A stretch of DNA of 64,000 nt from Calothrix sp. PCC 6303 (lineage in GTDB: Bacteria > Cyanobacteriota > Cyanobacteriia > Cyanobacteriales > Nostocaceae): the NCBI RefSeq assembly GCF_000317435.1, contig NC_019751.1:6076001-6140000 (forward strand). Direction: 5' to 3'. A program made the translations under genes and the position numbers. This document shows positions 27,851 through 37,128 of this stretch, piece after piece. Positions within the stretch are counted from its first letter, which is position 1, and each line of letters starts with the position of its first letter. The notes below the pieces were generated by a model. The model made no database searches and was not told the origin of the DNA. It worked only from the letters and a program-made list of their open reading frames with translations.

Positions 27851-29146
27851 ATGAACTCTTTATTTACAACTAATTTAGAAACCTATCTCGATTGGAACTT
27901 GCTGAATGAAACGCGAACTGGACTGTCATTGGAAGATGTTCAGAAAGCGGCAAAATTAAGCCAATCGATTCGTTTGCCTGAGCAACGCTGGCAAGTTTAT
28001 ATTTCTGGATTAGCAGTTTTTGGATTTGAAAGATGGCTGAAGGAACGCGCTCCCGATTTAGAGGTTACAAGTGATGCTGCCTCAATTTGGCAACCTGAAT
28101 TAGGAAATTTTGTGTCATCTGCTTGCAATATTCAAGTGGGAGATTTTAAAATATGTTTGCTCACCGCTAATAATATTTCTCGACATCCTAATGTTCCCTT
28201 TGGAGTTTTTGATGTTCCTAGTTTAGCTGCTCAATTCTATGTATTAATGCAAGTAATAGAAGAAGAACAGCAAGTGGCAATATTTGGGTTTCTCAGTTAT
28301 CAGGAATATCAGCGGTACCAACAAAATACACATCCAGAACCAGCAAAAGATTGGACATATAGTTTGCCTATTTCCTTGTTTAATCTGGATACAGAGAATT
28401 TGTTGTTGAACTTGCGCTGTTTAGATGCTAGTGCGGTGCAGTTACCTGCAACTACAACAGTTGTAAATGCTGATGTATTGACAGCATTGAAAAAGAAGTT
28501 GAAGACACTAAAACCCCAACTCAAAACTCAGCCAATATGGAATTTACTAACGCCAGCAGAGGGAGTAATATTACTGAGTCATCAAGACTTAATCAAGTGG
28601 ATTGAACAGGGACAAAGCAAAATCATGGCTAAATCATCCGCACGCTCATTAATCAACATCAACAACTGGTTACAGAATCAAGTCGATAGAGTTGCACAGG
28701 AATTAGGTTGGATGCTAATGCCTTCATTATCCCCATCACAACTGCGGTTGCGGGATGCTGAAGACAATTTTGAAATGGTTCAAACCAGTTTACAGAGACA
28801 GGGAATCAATCTACCCCCCACTGCCAAAGGTGCTTATATTGGCATTGATGCTGAACATGGTAGTTTGCGACTGTATGCGATTGCATGGGTACTTCCAGAT
28901 ACCGCAGAAAGCCCCGGCTGGATTTTGTTAACTATTTTAGCTCCTCAACCAGGTTCCCCAATGCCGCAAAAATTAACCCTGGAAGTATGCGACGAAATGC
29001 AAATACTATTTGATGAAACTTTAGATGATACCAGTCTAGGAATGCTTTATGCCCAAGTGATGGGTGAGATGCATGAACAATTTTGGGTGACAGTTACCGC
29101 TGATGAAGTGGTGTTTGAAATGCCAGCTTTGGGAATGGAAGGGTGA
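27851..29146 (+). CDS. DUF1822 family protein
   Basis: The 431-residue soluble protein shows the cyanobacterial DUF1822 pattern: LSLEDVQKAAKLSQSI near residue 25, then RWQVYISGLAVFGFERWLKERA, then SACNIQVGDFKICLLT. The C-terminal half has LINLNNWLQ-like INNWLQNQVDRVAQELGW and GAYIGIDAEHGSLRLYAIAW. DUF1822 is cyanobacteria-specific and uncharacterised, and is typically found beside CHASE2/DUF928 genes as here. It probably acts with the CHAT-CHASE2 protein. Its stop codon runs directly into the G-rich repeat. Confidence 0.85.
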   Translation: MNSLFTTNLETYLDWNLLNETRTGLSLEDVQKAAKLSQSIRLPEQRWQVYISGLAVFGFERWLKERAPDLEVTSDAASIWQPELGNFVSSACNIQVGDFKICLLTANNISRHPNVPFGVFDVPSLAAQFYVLMQVIEEEQQVAIFGFLSYQEYQRYQQNTHPEPAKDWTYSLPISLFNLDTENLLLNLRCLDASAVQLPATTTVVNADVLTALKKKLKTLKPQLKTQPIWNLLTPAEGVILLSHQDLIKWIEQGQSKIMAKSSARSLININNWLQNQVDRVAQELGWMLMPSLSPSQLRLRDAEDNFEMVQTSLQRQGINLPPTAKGAYIGIDAEHGSLRLYAIAWVLPDTAESPGWILLTILAPQPGSPMPQKLTLEVCDEMQILFDETLDDTSLGMLYAQVMGEMHEQFWVTVTADEVVFEMPALGMEG

Positions 29147-29284
29147 AGAGGCAGGGGGCAGGGGAAGCAGGGGAGCAGGGGAAGCAGGGGAAGCAGGGGA
29201 AGCGGCAGGGGGCAGGGGAAGCAGGGGGCAGGGAAGCAGGGGAGGCAGGGGAGGCAGGGGAGGCAGGGGAAGCAGGGGAGGCAG
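29147..29284. repeat. G-rich minisatellite (GGGGAAGCAG / GGGGAGGCAG units)
   Basis: About 138 bases of near-tandem 9-10-base units with runs of four G lie between the DUF1822 stop codon and the CHASE2 gene. It is strikingly G-rich in an AT-rich genome and almost free of C and T. The open frame across it translates only to Gly/Arg/Glu/Ala repeats and is not considered a gene. Confidence 0.9.
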
Positions 29285-29323
29285 TTTGTATTTTGTGATT
29301 TCTAATTATTATGAAACGTGTTT

Positions 29324-31744
29324 ATGAAACATATTTTTAACCTTAAAGTTCAAAAAGTTGAACAAATCTGCTTATTTGAGTTGTCTTGGGGGAAAGGACA
29401 AAGACTAACTGCACAGGTTGATTTTCCAGATGATTTAACTTCGCTATATCAAGAATGGCAGCGTGCTTATTTTTACTTTTACCAGTCAGATCAGATGCGG
29501 GGCAAAGCCATTGGTGGTGGAGTTGCTAAATTAACTGTCACCGATTGGCACGCAGAACTGGTAAAGGCTGAAACTAAGTTGATGTATGAGTTTCACCGCT
29601 GGTTAAGGAGTGCTGAATTATTTGAAATTCGTTCCCATATCGCTCAAGCTAGTCAGGAATTAGTGAAGGTAAATCCTGATACCACCGAGGCAGTACAATT
29701 ATTTCTAACTTGTGCGCCAATTGAAATGGATCGTTTCCCCTGGGAAGCTTGGGAATTGGGAACAGAATTTGCCACTACTGGGGCAATTCAAATTATTCGC
29801 GCACCCTTGAATATTAAAGCCGAAACAGGAGTCTCCCCAGGGAAACCACGTCAAGGACGCGCTCGGATTTTAGCAATTTTGGGTGATGATACTGGTTTAA
29901 ACTTCCAAGCAGATAAAGAAGCAGTGCAATCATTAATAAAGATTGCGGAAGTCCAGTTTGTGGGGTGGCAACCGGAACAAACACCTACCCAAGTAATTCA
30001 ACAAATCACAGATGCGATCGCAGATGAACGCGGATGGGATGTTTTGTTTTTTGCTGGACACAGTAATGAAACGGAAATGACAGGAGGTGAATTGGGTATA
30101 GCACCAGGTGTATCGATTTCCATCAAAGAAATTGCTTCTCAACTCAGCGCAGCCAGGAAACGCGGGTTGCAAGTGGCGATTTTTAATTCCTGTAGTGGTT
30201 TGAATATCGCTAATTCCCTGATTGATTTGGGTTTTAGTCAAGTTGTAGTGATGCGGGAGCCAATCCACAACCGTGTAGCCCAAGAATTTTTAGTCCGATT
30301 TTTACAAGGATTAGCGAAGTATCAAGGTATCTATGAAGCAGTGATGGGAGCAAGGCAATTTCTGCGAATGGAAAAAAGCCACACTTATCCTTCTTCCTAC
30401 CTTGTCCCTTCCTTATTTTGTCATCCAGATGCAAAATTATTTCGCATCCTCCCCTTTGGTTTAAGGCAAAGAATCCGGCGCAGCGCACCAAACTTCATAG
30501 AAGCGATCGCACTCACCGTCAGCGTTGCTCTGGGTGTACTTCCCCCGTTCCAAGAATTTCTCCTTGATAGCAGAATGTACGTCCAGGCAGCTTATCGTAG
30601 CGTCACCACCCAAATTCCCAATGATAAAGCTCCCCCAGTTGCCTTAATAGAAATTGATACAGCCTCTATCTACCGCTCCCAACTTCCCAATTCCCAAATT
30701 CACCCCTTCAGTCGCACTTATATCTCCAAGTTACTTGATCGCTTAAACACCCTAAATGCCGGGGTTGTGGGGTTAGATTTTCTCTTTGATACACCCCAAA
30801 CAAACCCAGCTTCCGGAGATGCAGATTTAGGAAAATCCGTCAGAAGGCTTGTAGACAAAAATACCTGGTTAATTTTTGCGGCTCTCTTAGAACCCGATCG
30901 GGAAGTAGGAACAAATGAAGCTCTCGGAATCAATAAATGGAATTGGACACTTCAGGGTTATGTCGATTCATACAACTACTTCCTAGAACTTCCAGACCCC
31001 AAACGCGACTGTCGTCAAGTTTGCCCAATTTCCTACCTGATGGCACTTACTCAAACAGCCAGACAGGAAATCACAGATTTACCACAACCTCAAACCAACC
31101 GAACCACTAATTTACGTACTCAACTTTTAGACACTATTCAACAGAAAAAATCACAAAAAGGAGACCTAGCAAATCTTTTAAACCTCAAACGACCTTTGGG
31201 ACTGGAACCCTTGGTAGACTTTTCTCTACCACCCCAAAATGTTTATACCAAAATACCTGCTTGGCAGTTGATGGAAAACCCAGACATCAACAAATTCCCC
31301 TTAATTTCCAAGCAAGTTGTCTTAGTTGCCGCAGGGAATGATGAGCGTCTAGTAATTGCACCTGGTCAAGCAGACCGCACCTCTGCACCCTCAGCCACAG
31401 TCTTTTGGACAAAGCAAGAGTGGCTAACAGGTGGTGAATCCCTCGCTTACATGACTCAACATTTCCTTACACGGCATCTTGTTATCCCCATCCCCGATCT
31501 GTGGTTAATTGGATTAGCTGCCATTCTTGGTAGAATTACGGTATTTCTTTTAAAAAAGAAATCCTCTATAGATCCAACCTACAGAACCAAGATTATCGCC
31601 ATCTCAACAGGTGTAGTGGTTTTCTACGGTTTACTCGGACTTCAACTTTATATCTCTGCTGCGGTTTTACTGCCTTGGTTTTTACCATCATCAGTATTCC
31701 TCACCTACGTTCTACCGATTACAAGGAGAAGAAATCATGTTTAG
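29324..31744 (+). CDS. CHAT-CHASE2 membrane protein (caspase-like protease fused to sensor)
   Basis: Residues about 1-370 form a CHAT domain, a caspase-like peptidase fold. The catalytic His246 (LFFAGHSNE) and Cys290 (AIFNSCSGL) are both present. A transmembrane segment lies near 387-405, followed by a CHASE2 extracytoplasmic sensor (APPVALIEIDTASI, YISKLLDRLNTLNAGVVGLDFLFD, VVLVAAG) to about 700. Three transmembrane helices end the protein. The usual CHASE2 outputs (kinase, cyclase) are absent; the protease sits at the N-terminus instead. ATG at 29324 is chosen over GTG at 29318. The last 8 bases overlap the DUF928 gene. Signal-controlled proteolysis is the natural hypothesis. Confidence 0.88.
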   Translation: MKHIFNLKVQKVEQICLFELSWGKGQRLTAQVDFPDDLTSLYQEWQRAYFYFYQSDQMRGKAIGGGVAKLTVTDWHAELVKAETKLMYEFHRWLRSAELFEIRSHIAQASQELVKVNPDTTEAVQLFLTCAPIEMDRFPWEAWELGTEFATTGAIQIIRAPLNIKAETGVSPGKPRQGRARILAILGDDTGLNFQADKEAVQSLIKIAEVQFVGWQPEQTPTQVIQQITDAIADERGWDVLFFAGHSNETEMTGGELGIAPGVSISIKEIASQLSAARKRGLQVAIFNSCSGLNIANSLIDLGFSQVVVMREPIHNRVAQEFLVRFLQGLAKYQGIYEAVMGARQFLRMEKSHTYPSSYLVPSLFCHPDAKLFRILPFGLRQRIRRSAPNFIEAIALTVSVALGVLPPFQEFLLDSRMYVQAAYRSVTTQIPNDKAPPVALIEIDTASIYRSQLPNSQIHPFSRTYISKLLDRLNTLNAGVVGLDFLFDTPQTNPASGDADLGKSVRRLVDKNTWLIFAALLEPDREVGTNEALGINKWNWTLQGYVDSYNYFLELPDPKRDCRQVCPISYLMALTQTARQEITDLPQPQTNRTTNLRTQLLDTIQQKKSQKGDLANLLNLKRPLGLEPLVDFSLPPQNVYTKIPAWQLMENPDINKFPLISKQVVLVAAGNDERLVIAPGQADRTSAPSATVFWTKQEWLTGGESLAYMTQHFLTRHLVIPIPDLWLIGLAAILGRITVFLLKKKSSIDPTYRTKIIAISTGVVVFYGLLGLQLYISAAVLLPWFLPSSVFLTYVLPITRRRNHV

Positions 31745-32531
31745 TCATATAAAATCTCGCCACCAACAATCATCTTTAGCTAAAAACGTTATATTCAGCT
31801 TGGTGTTAATTCCCACCGTCATTGCTTCTAGTGAAATAGGAACCTATGCATACTCTGCTAAATTAAGCAATACCCAAGCGAAAACTTCCTATTCAACTCT
31901 TGCTCAAAATATAACTGCCTTCAGATTAGCCTCATTTTGGCAACGCAAACCCAAACAACCTAAAGTTGTCCGAGGTGGTGATATTTGTCCTATTTCCCCA
32001 GGTTTAGCAGACACATACATGATTTGGAACAGCCGACCATTATTTTTGTGGCAGAACCGCTCAGAAAATAAAGAGGCTGAATTGTTAATACGCGATCGCG
32101 CTACCAAAGAAATAGTCTGGAAACAATCCGTCAAAACCGCAGACGGAAAAGCCGCATACAGTGGGACAACAGCCCTTACACCGAGTAAAACCTATGAGTG
32201 GAAGCTATCCGGGACTGATGATGATTGGAAAATATTCCAAATTATGTCCACCGAAGAACAAAATAAAATTTCCACAGAACTCCAACAACTAGAGCAAAAA
32301 CTTCAAGCCAGTAAAGCCTCACCAGAGGAAATCACCCAGCAAAAAGCCGAATATTTCAGCAACTACCAAGTTAAACACAAAACCGAAACCGGAATTTTAC
32401 ATCCTTGGTCTGACGTTTTGCAAACCCTTTACGAAATTGAGCAGCCATCCGCACAATTTGTAGAGCAACGTAGCAAATATTTGGTGAATTTTTGTAATTC
32501 AGAAACACCAAGCGCCAGTGTCTCGAATTAG
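31737..32531 (+). CDS. DUF928 domain protein, exported
   Basis: The 264-residue protein has an N-terminal hydrophobic segment (NVIFSLVLIPTVIASSEIGTYAYS), then the DUF928 hallmark CPISPGLADTYMIWNSRPLFLWQN and a beta-rich domain up to about 170 (TYEWKLSG, WKIFQIMS). A helical C-terminal half follows. DUF928 proteins are cyanobacterial, secreted or periplasmic, and of unknown function. AAGGAG precedes the ATG and the start overlaps the CHASE2 stop by 8 bases, so the two are translationally coupled. It could present a ligand or surface partner for the CHASE2 sensor. Confidence 0.85.
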   Translation: MFSHIKSRHQQSSLAKNVIFSLVLIPTVIASSEIGTYAYSAKLSNTQAKTSYSTLAQNITAFRLASFWQRKPKQPKVVRGGDICPISPGLADTYMIWNSRPLFLWQNRSENKEAELLIRDRATKEIVWKQSVKTADGKAAYSGTTALTPSKTYEWKLSGTDDDWKIFQIMSTEEQNKISTELQQLEQKLQASKASPEEITQQKAEYFSNYQVKHKTETGILHPWSDVLQTLYEIEQPSAQFVEQRSKYLVNFCNSETPSASVSN

Positions 32532-32586
32532 ATATTATTTGCTAGACAAAATTACCATATTGTGCATTGACAATTGAGCATACCGT

Positions 32587-32610
32587 AGGGGCAAACGCTT
32601 GTTTGCCCCT
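32587..32610. terminator. Hairpin after the DUF928 gene
   Basis: AGGGGCAAAC and GTTTGCCCCT form a perfect stem with a four-base loop, 56 bases after the DUF928 stop. An AT-rich tail (ATTTATT) follows. The sequence is also a common cyanobacterial interspersed palindrome; here it marks the likely end of the four-gene transcript. Confidence 0.6.
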
Positions 32611-32747
32611 ATTTATTCATTCACTATTTTTCTCTTTCAGAAATTTAAAAAAAATTAAAAAAATAGGATACTCCCTCAGAGTTATCGCTGGTGTTTATCA
32701 AGCAATGAGGTTATCTTAGATACGAAATTAGCGCAAGAGTTATCTTT

Positions 32748-33794
32748 GTGGTCAGGACATCTGAAAATCTCATCGAGACAAGTGGTACTAGTAACAACTT
32801 TGAATATTATCTCGAAGGCGGAAAAGTTAGCCGGAATTCCGCAAAACCCACCCCCGGCATTTTATTAATTGGTGGTGCAGCAGGAGACAAATTAGGAGAA
32901 GACGCAGCAACCCGCTGGTTTTTAAACCTGGCAGATGGAGGGAATTTTCTAGTCCTTCGTTCCGGTAAAATTGGAAAACAAGCTAGTTGGATTTACGATA
33001 ATTACCGAGATTTTGTCAGTTCAGCCGCTGAACTCTCAATCAATAGCCGAGACGCTGCCAACAATCCTGAAGTAATTCAATATATCCGCGATGCCGATGC
33101 TCTATTTTTAGCAGGTGGAAACCAAAGCGATTATCAAGATTATTGGGAAGGAACAGGTGTAGAAAATGCGATTAATTACCTAATTAATAAAAAACAAGTT
33201 CCTGTAGCCGGAACTAGTGCAGGAATGGCAATTTTAGGTGATTGTTACTATGCACCAAAAGATCAAGGTTTGGTCAGTTCGGAAATTTTAGACAATCCAT
33301 TTCATCCCAACACAAAAAATATCTATCGTAGTGATTTTATTCGCGTTCCTTTTCTAAAAAATACAATTACCGACACACACTTAGATAGAATTAATAGCAA
33401 TAATCCCGAAACCAGATATGGGAGATTTTTCGGATTAGTTGCAAGGGTTGTACATGATTGCAATTGCCTTCCCGTATACGGAATCGGTTTAGAAGAAGGT
33501 GCATTTGTCGCAATTGATCAAAAGGGAATTGCCCAAATATTTGGCAATAGCGAAAGCCAAGGGCAAGATGCTTACTTTTTACAAACTAATGGTGCAGCAC
33601 CCGAACAAATAAAACCCAATTTACCGCTAATTTGGAATCACCAAGGAAAAGCCACAAAAGTCTATAAAATTTCTGGCACACCCGAAGGTAGTGGACATTT
33701 TGACTTAAATAATTGGAAAAACGTTGACGGTGGAACCTGGGAATATTGGTTTACAACTGGTGGTGAATCAGGCTTTCAACGGCAATCAATATAA
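32748..33794 (+). CDS. Cyanophycinase-like peptidase, S51 family
   Basis: The 348-residue protein has the class-I-glutamine-amidotransferase-like fold of S51 peptidases: GILLIGGAAGD (37-47), ALFLAGGNQSDY (118-129), nucleophile Ser157 in AGTSAGMAIL, and a later TDTHLDR with His211 and GIGLEEGAFVAI. Cyanophycinase CphB cuts the nitrogen reserve cyanophycin (Asp-Arg polymer) into beta-Asp-Arg. The protein is longer than typical CphB and lacks its usual QHF-x-x-R-G-R-x-x-R segment, so it is a divergent member. The start is GTG at 32748. It lies upstream of an amino-acid ABC transporter, consistent with a nitrogen role. Confidence 0.8.
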   Translation: MVRTSENLIETSGTSNNFEYYLEGGKVSRNSAKPTPGILLIGGAAGDKLGEDAATRWFLNLADGGNFLVLRSGKIGKQASWIYDNYRDFVSSAAELSINSRDAANNPEVIQYIRDADALFLAGGNQSDYQDYWEGTGVENAINYLINKKQVPVAGTSAGMAILGDCYYAPKDQGLVSSEILDNPFHPNTKNIYRSDFIRVPFLKNTITDTHLDRINSNNPETRYGRFFGLVARVVHDCNCLPVYGIGLEEGAFVAIDQKGIAQIFGNSESQGQDAYFLQTNGAAPEQIKPNLPLIWNHQGKATKVYKISGTPEGSGHFDLNNWKNVDGGTWEYWFTTGGESGFQRQSI

Positions 33795-33814
33795 AACGTA
33801 GCTGGTAACAATGT

Positions 33815-33838
33815 AGAGACGAGACATGTCGCGTCTCT
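33815..33838. repeat. GAGACG...CGTCTC palindrome
   Basis: AGAGACG and CGTCTCT flank an inner palindrome around GACATGTC with one mismatched pair. It lies 20 bases after the S51 gene stop, with CTTTCT following, and may terminate that gene. Confidence 0.6.
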
Positions 33839-33905
33839 CTTTCTATTCAATATCAATACAGTTTCATCAAAAATCCATACCCTGCATCTACTTACCCATT
33901 AATTT

Positions 33906-35399
33906 ATGAAAAAGCGGAGAAAATCACTTTTTACCCTGCTATTTGCGGCAGTTTTCGCAATCAGCATCATTACTAGTCAAAATCATCCGCTACTTGCATC
34001 ATCGGTTGGGAAAGACACATTAACAATGATTACTTCCCCCGATTATCCCCCTTTTGAGTATTATGAAAATCAGGGAAGTAGCCGCAAAATAGTTGGTTTT
34101 GACATCGATATTGCTAACTACATCGCTAAAGAATTAGGATTCAAACTGGAAATCATGGAAACAGATTTCGGTGGTTTGATTCCTGCATTGCAAGCAAATC
34201 GCGCTGACTTTGCAATGGCAAGTATGAATCCGACACCCGAAAGAAAGCAAAATGTTGATTTTTCCCTAATTTACTACCAAGGCAAAGACACAATTGTTGC
34301 CGATAAAGACAGTAAAATTACTAAATTAGAAGATTTAGCAGGCAAACGCTTGGGTGTGCAATTAGGTACAACTCAAGAACAAAGTGCCAAAAAAATGGCA
34401 GCAAAGTTACCAGGAATGGAAATTAAGCTGTTAAGTAAAGCCCCAGAAATGATTCAAGAAATCAAATCGGGACGGATTGATGCGGTGATTTTGGGTGAAA
34501 TTGTCGCCCAAGGATTTACCCAATCGAACCCAGAATTAGGATTTTATCCGTTACCACCAGAGGGTAAAGAAGCAGGAGGAAGCGCTGTAGCATTCCCCAA
34601 AAATTCCCCTTTGGTTGCACCATTTAACAAAGTTTTGCAGAAAATGATTGATAGTGGCGATTTAAATAAGCTGAAAACTCAGCGAATTGCCGCTATTAAA
34701 GATACGTTAATTCCCACTCCAGTAGTAGCAAATAAAGGATTCAATTTTGACTTAGGGCGTATTATTCCCGATATCCCCTTTATTCTTCAGGGAATACCCG
34801 TAAGCTTAATGTTTACTTTATTATCATTATTTTTCGGCTTAATTTGGGGTACATTACTTTCCCTTTTCAAAATTACCGGAATTAAAGCCTTAACTTGGTT
34901 TGCTAATGCCTATACCTCGGTGTTTCGCGGTACACCGATGCTTTTACAGTTGGCATTAGTTTATTATGCAACACCCCAACTGACAGGTTATAATATACCC
35001 GCGTTACAAGCTGGTGTATTAACATTTACCCTGAATTCCGGTGCATACATGTCAGAAACCATTCGAGGAGGCATTCAATCGGTGGATAAAGGACAAACCG
35101 AAGCAGCTTTGTCGATGGGTGTTCCTTACCATTTGATGATGTGGGATATCATTATTCCCCAAGCTTTGAAGAATATTCTCCCAGCTTTGGTAAATGAGAC
35201 TATTGGACTGTTGAAAGATTCTGCACTAGTATCGACTTTGGGAATGGTGGAAATATTACGTAGTGCCCAAATTGTCGGAGCAAATAAATATATTTACTTT
35301 GAACCTCTATTATTTGCGGGATTAATTTACTACGTCTTGGTTATGAGTTTAACCTTTAGTGCATCAGCTTTAGAAAGGAGATTGCGGTTAAGTGAGTAG
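33906..35399 (+). CDS. Amino-acid ABC transporter, fused substrate-binding and permease protein
   Basis: The 497-residue protein has a signal peptide (residues 1-31), a periplasmic solute-binding domain to about 265 ([49 protein letters not shown]), and a permease from about 285. The permease has the HEAA/EAA loop region ([27 protein letters not shown]). This is the GlnH-GlnP fusion type used for polar amino acids such as glutamine or glutamate; the actual substrate is not shown by sequence. Its stop overlaps the ATPase start by 8 bases, so the two form an operon. Confidence 0.92.
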   Translation: MKKRRKSLFTLLFAAVFAISIITSQNHPLLASSVGKDTLTMITSPDYPPFEYYENQGSSRKIVGFDIDIANYIAKELGFKLEIMETDFGGLIPALQANRADFAMASMNPTPERKQNVDFSLIYYQGKDTIVADKDSKITKLEDLAGKRLGVQLGTTQEQSAKKMAAKLPGMEIKLLSKAPEMIQEIKSGRIDAVILGEIVAQGFTQSNPELGFYPLPPEGKEAGGSAVAFPKNSPLVAPFNKVLQKMIDSGDLNKLKTQRIAAIKDTLIPTPVVANKGFNFDLGRIIPDIPFILQGIPVSLMFTLLSLFFGLIWGTLLSLFKITGIKALTWFANAYTSVFRGTPMLLQLALVYYATPQLTGYNIPALQAGVLTFTLNSGAYMSETIRGGIQSVDKGQTEAALSMGVPYHLMMWDIIIPQALKNILPALVNETIGLLKDSALVSTLGMVEILRSAQIVGANKYIYFEPLLFAGLIYYVLVMSLTFSASALERRLRLSE

Positions 35400-36126
35400 A
35401 ACAGTAATTCGTACAGAAAATCTTTGTAAATCCTTCGGCAAGTTGAATGTCCTCAAAGATATTTCCACAGAAATCTATCCGGGGGAAGTAGTTGGGATAC
35501 TTGGTCCCAGTGGTTCGGGAAAATCAACATTTCTTCGCTGTATGAACCTCCTAGAACATCCCACCAAGGGCAAAGTTTACTTTCGAGAAGCCGAAATTAC
35601 CGCTCCCAAAACCAATATCAGCAAAATTCGCCAAGAATTGGTGATGGTATTTCAGCATTTCAACTTATTTCCCCACATGACAGTGTTGGAAAATGTCACC
35701 TATGCACCGATGAAAGTCAAGGGGTTGAATAAAGAAAGTGCAATTAACAAAGGATTGGAATTATTAGACAAAGTTGGTTTAGCCGAAAAAGCCGATGTTT
35801 ACCCAGCAAGGTTATCAGGAGGGCAAAAACAGCGAGTTGCGATCGCACGCGCTCTGGCAATGGAGCCAGAGATGATATTATTTGATGAACCAACTTCCGC
35901 TTTAGATCCAGAAATGGTTAAAGATGTGCTGGAAGTGATGAAACTTTTAGCGAAAACTGGGATGACAATGGCAATCGTTACCCATGAAATGGGATTTGCT
36001 AGGGAAGTAGCCAGTCGGATTATGTTCCTTGACCAAGGCAGTTTAGCAGAAGACACCACACCACGAGAATTCTTTCAGAATCCAAAGTGCGATCGCGCTA
36101 AACAATTCTTGGAGAAAATGCTGTAA
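35392..36126 (+). CDS. glnQ: Polar amino-acid ABC transporter ATP-binding protein
   Basis: The 244-residue ATPase powers the preceding fused permease. The Walker A motif GPSGSGKST, signature LSGGQKQR, Walker [15 protein letters not shown] and switch His in [11 protein letters not shown] are all present. The length is standard for GlnQ/HisP-type subunits. The start is GTG at 35392, inside the end of the permease gene. The symbol is by family; the substrate is unproven. Confidence 0.92.
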   Translation: MSRTVIRTENLCKSFGKLNVLKDISTEIYPGEVVGILGPSGSGKSTFLRCMNLLEHPTKGKVYFREAEITAPKTNISKIRQELVMVFQHFNLFPHMTVLENVTYAPMKVKGLNKESAINKGLELLDKVGLAEKADVYPARLSGGQKQRVAIARALAMEPEMILFDEPTSALDPEMVKDVLEVMKLLAKTGMTMAIVTHEMGFAREVASRIMFLDQGSLAEDTTPREFFQNPKCDRAKQFLEKML

Positions 36127-36158
36127 TATCTGCTCCTATAGTTTTGGAGGTATTTTTA

Positions 36159-36539
36159 ATGTCCGATGGAATTTTTGTATATCAACCTGAGGAAAAAGAT
36201 ATTTATGATTGGTCTGGCAATCAGCTACTTCCAGAAGCACGAAGTTATATCACTGTAAATAATATCGTCAGAATTCAAGTGAAGGAGGAAAATCCATACT
36301 ATTGTGAAGCCCTTTATGTCGAAGTTACTGCAATTGATGAAAATGATATTTTTACAGCAACAGTATTAGATACATACCGCACAATCATAGAAAAAAGAGA
36401 TGTTCAAAATGGAGATATATTACATTTTCCTAGAGCCTGTGTGATGGAAATTCCTCATACTTGGCAGGGTAATGAAAATTTAGTCATTGTAGAAAATATG
36501 GTGACAGGAAATGAACGGGAGGTTACAGGAATCTTGTAA
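36159..36539 (+). CDS. Hypothetical protein, 126 aa
   Basis: I do not recognise this protein. It is soluble and beta-rich, with the acidic segment EEKDIYDWSGNQLLPEARSY and a C-terminal HFPRACVMEIPHTWQGNENLVIV. The ATG at 36159 follows TTTGGAGG by a suitable distance and is preferred to an upstream TTG at 36144. It begins 32 bases after glnQ and is followed by a small membrane protein, so it may ride on the same transcript. It has no signal peptide. Confidence 0.6.
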   Translation: MSDGIFVYQPEEKDIYDWSGNQLLPEARSYITVNNIVRIQVKEENPYYCEALYVEVTAIDENDIFTATVLDTYRTIIEKRDVQNGDILHFPRACVMEIPHTWQGNENLVIVENMVTGNEREVTGIL

Positions 36540-36549
36540 TTTCAAATTT

Positions 36550-37098
36550 ATGATATTTTTCATATTTCCCTTTATTGCTATCTTAATTCTCTTTTTGCCA
36601 ATCATTCCAAATTGGGAGGATACAAAGTTTATATTTTCTCTTATTGTATTCCTACTCAATTTTGTGATTGGGTTTTTATTATTTATAAAACCAAAAAAAA
36701 TACAAATTAAAAAAGCGCGTATTTTAATTCTTCTAAACTTATTGTTATCGAGTGTAGTATTTTTATTTGCCTTGTTTATTATTTTGATTTCGTCTGGATT
36801 TGATGCTCCAAGTATACAAACCATAAAATCCACAGACTATTCCACAACGGCATATTTATATAATTACACCTGTTCTCCACCAGATACCTCTACAGGATGT
36901 GGCACTTACCACGGAGAATTAAAATTTAGAATTGCTTTTACTCCTTTTGCAATGACAAAATTTCATTGTCCCTGTCTATTTGGTACACCTGATCGTGTTG
37001 GTGAGTGGGTAACTATTCCTTTGGAAGAACACCGAGAAGAAACAGTATCTGCGATTAAAATTAACTTAAAAACTGGCGAAATTACTCAAGAATCTTAA
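36550..37098 (+). CDS. Hypothetical small membrane protein, 182 aa
   Basis: I do not recognise the family. Three hydrophobic helices occupy roughly residues 1-20, 28-48 and 58-83 (MIFFIFPFIAILILFLPI at the start). The C-terminal 100 residues are outside or soluble and contain cysteines in YNYTCSPPDTSTGCGTYHG and HCPC. The ATG at 36550 starts with the first helix; an upstream in-frame ATG at 36511 would overlap the preceding gene. Very high AT content. It ends 30 bp before the convergent phosphatase gene. Confidence 0.6.
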   Translation: MIFFIFPFIAILILFLPIIPNWEDTKFIFSLIVFLLNFVIGFLLFIKPKKIQIKKARILILLNLLLSSVVFLFALFIILISSGFDAPSIQTIKSTDYSTTAYLYNYTCSPPDTSTGCGTYHGELKFRIAFTPFAMTKFHCPCLFGTPDRVGEWVTIPLEEHREETVSAIKINLKTGEITQES

Positions 37099-37128
37099 CT
37101 ACTTATCATCAAAATTTCGCTGTTTTAT

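Noticed and set aside
29103-29327. 74-codon Gly/Arg/Ala-rich frame
   Set aside because: It is only a translation of the G-rich minisatellite and overlaps the end of DUF1822 in another frame.
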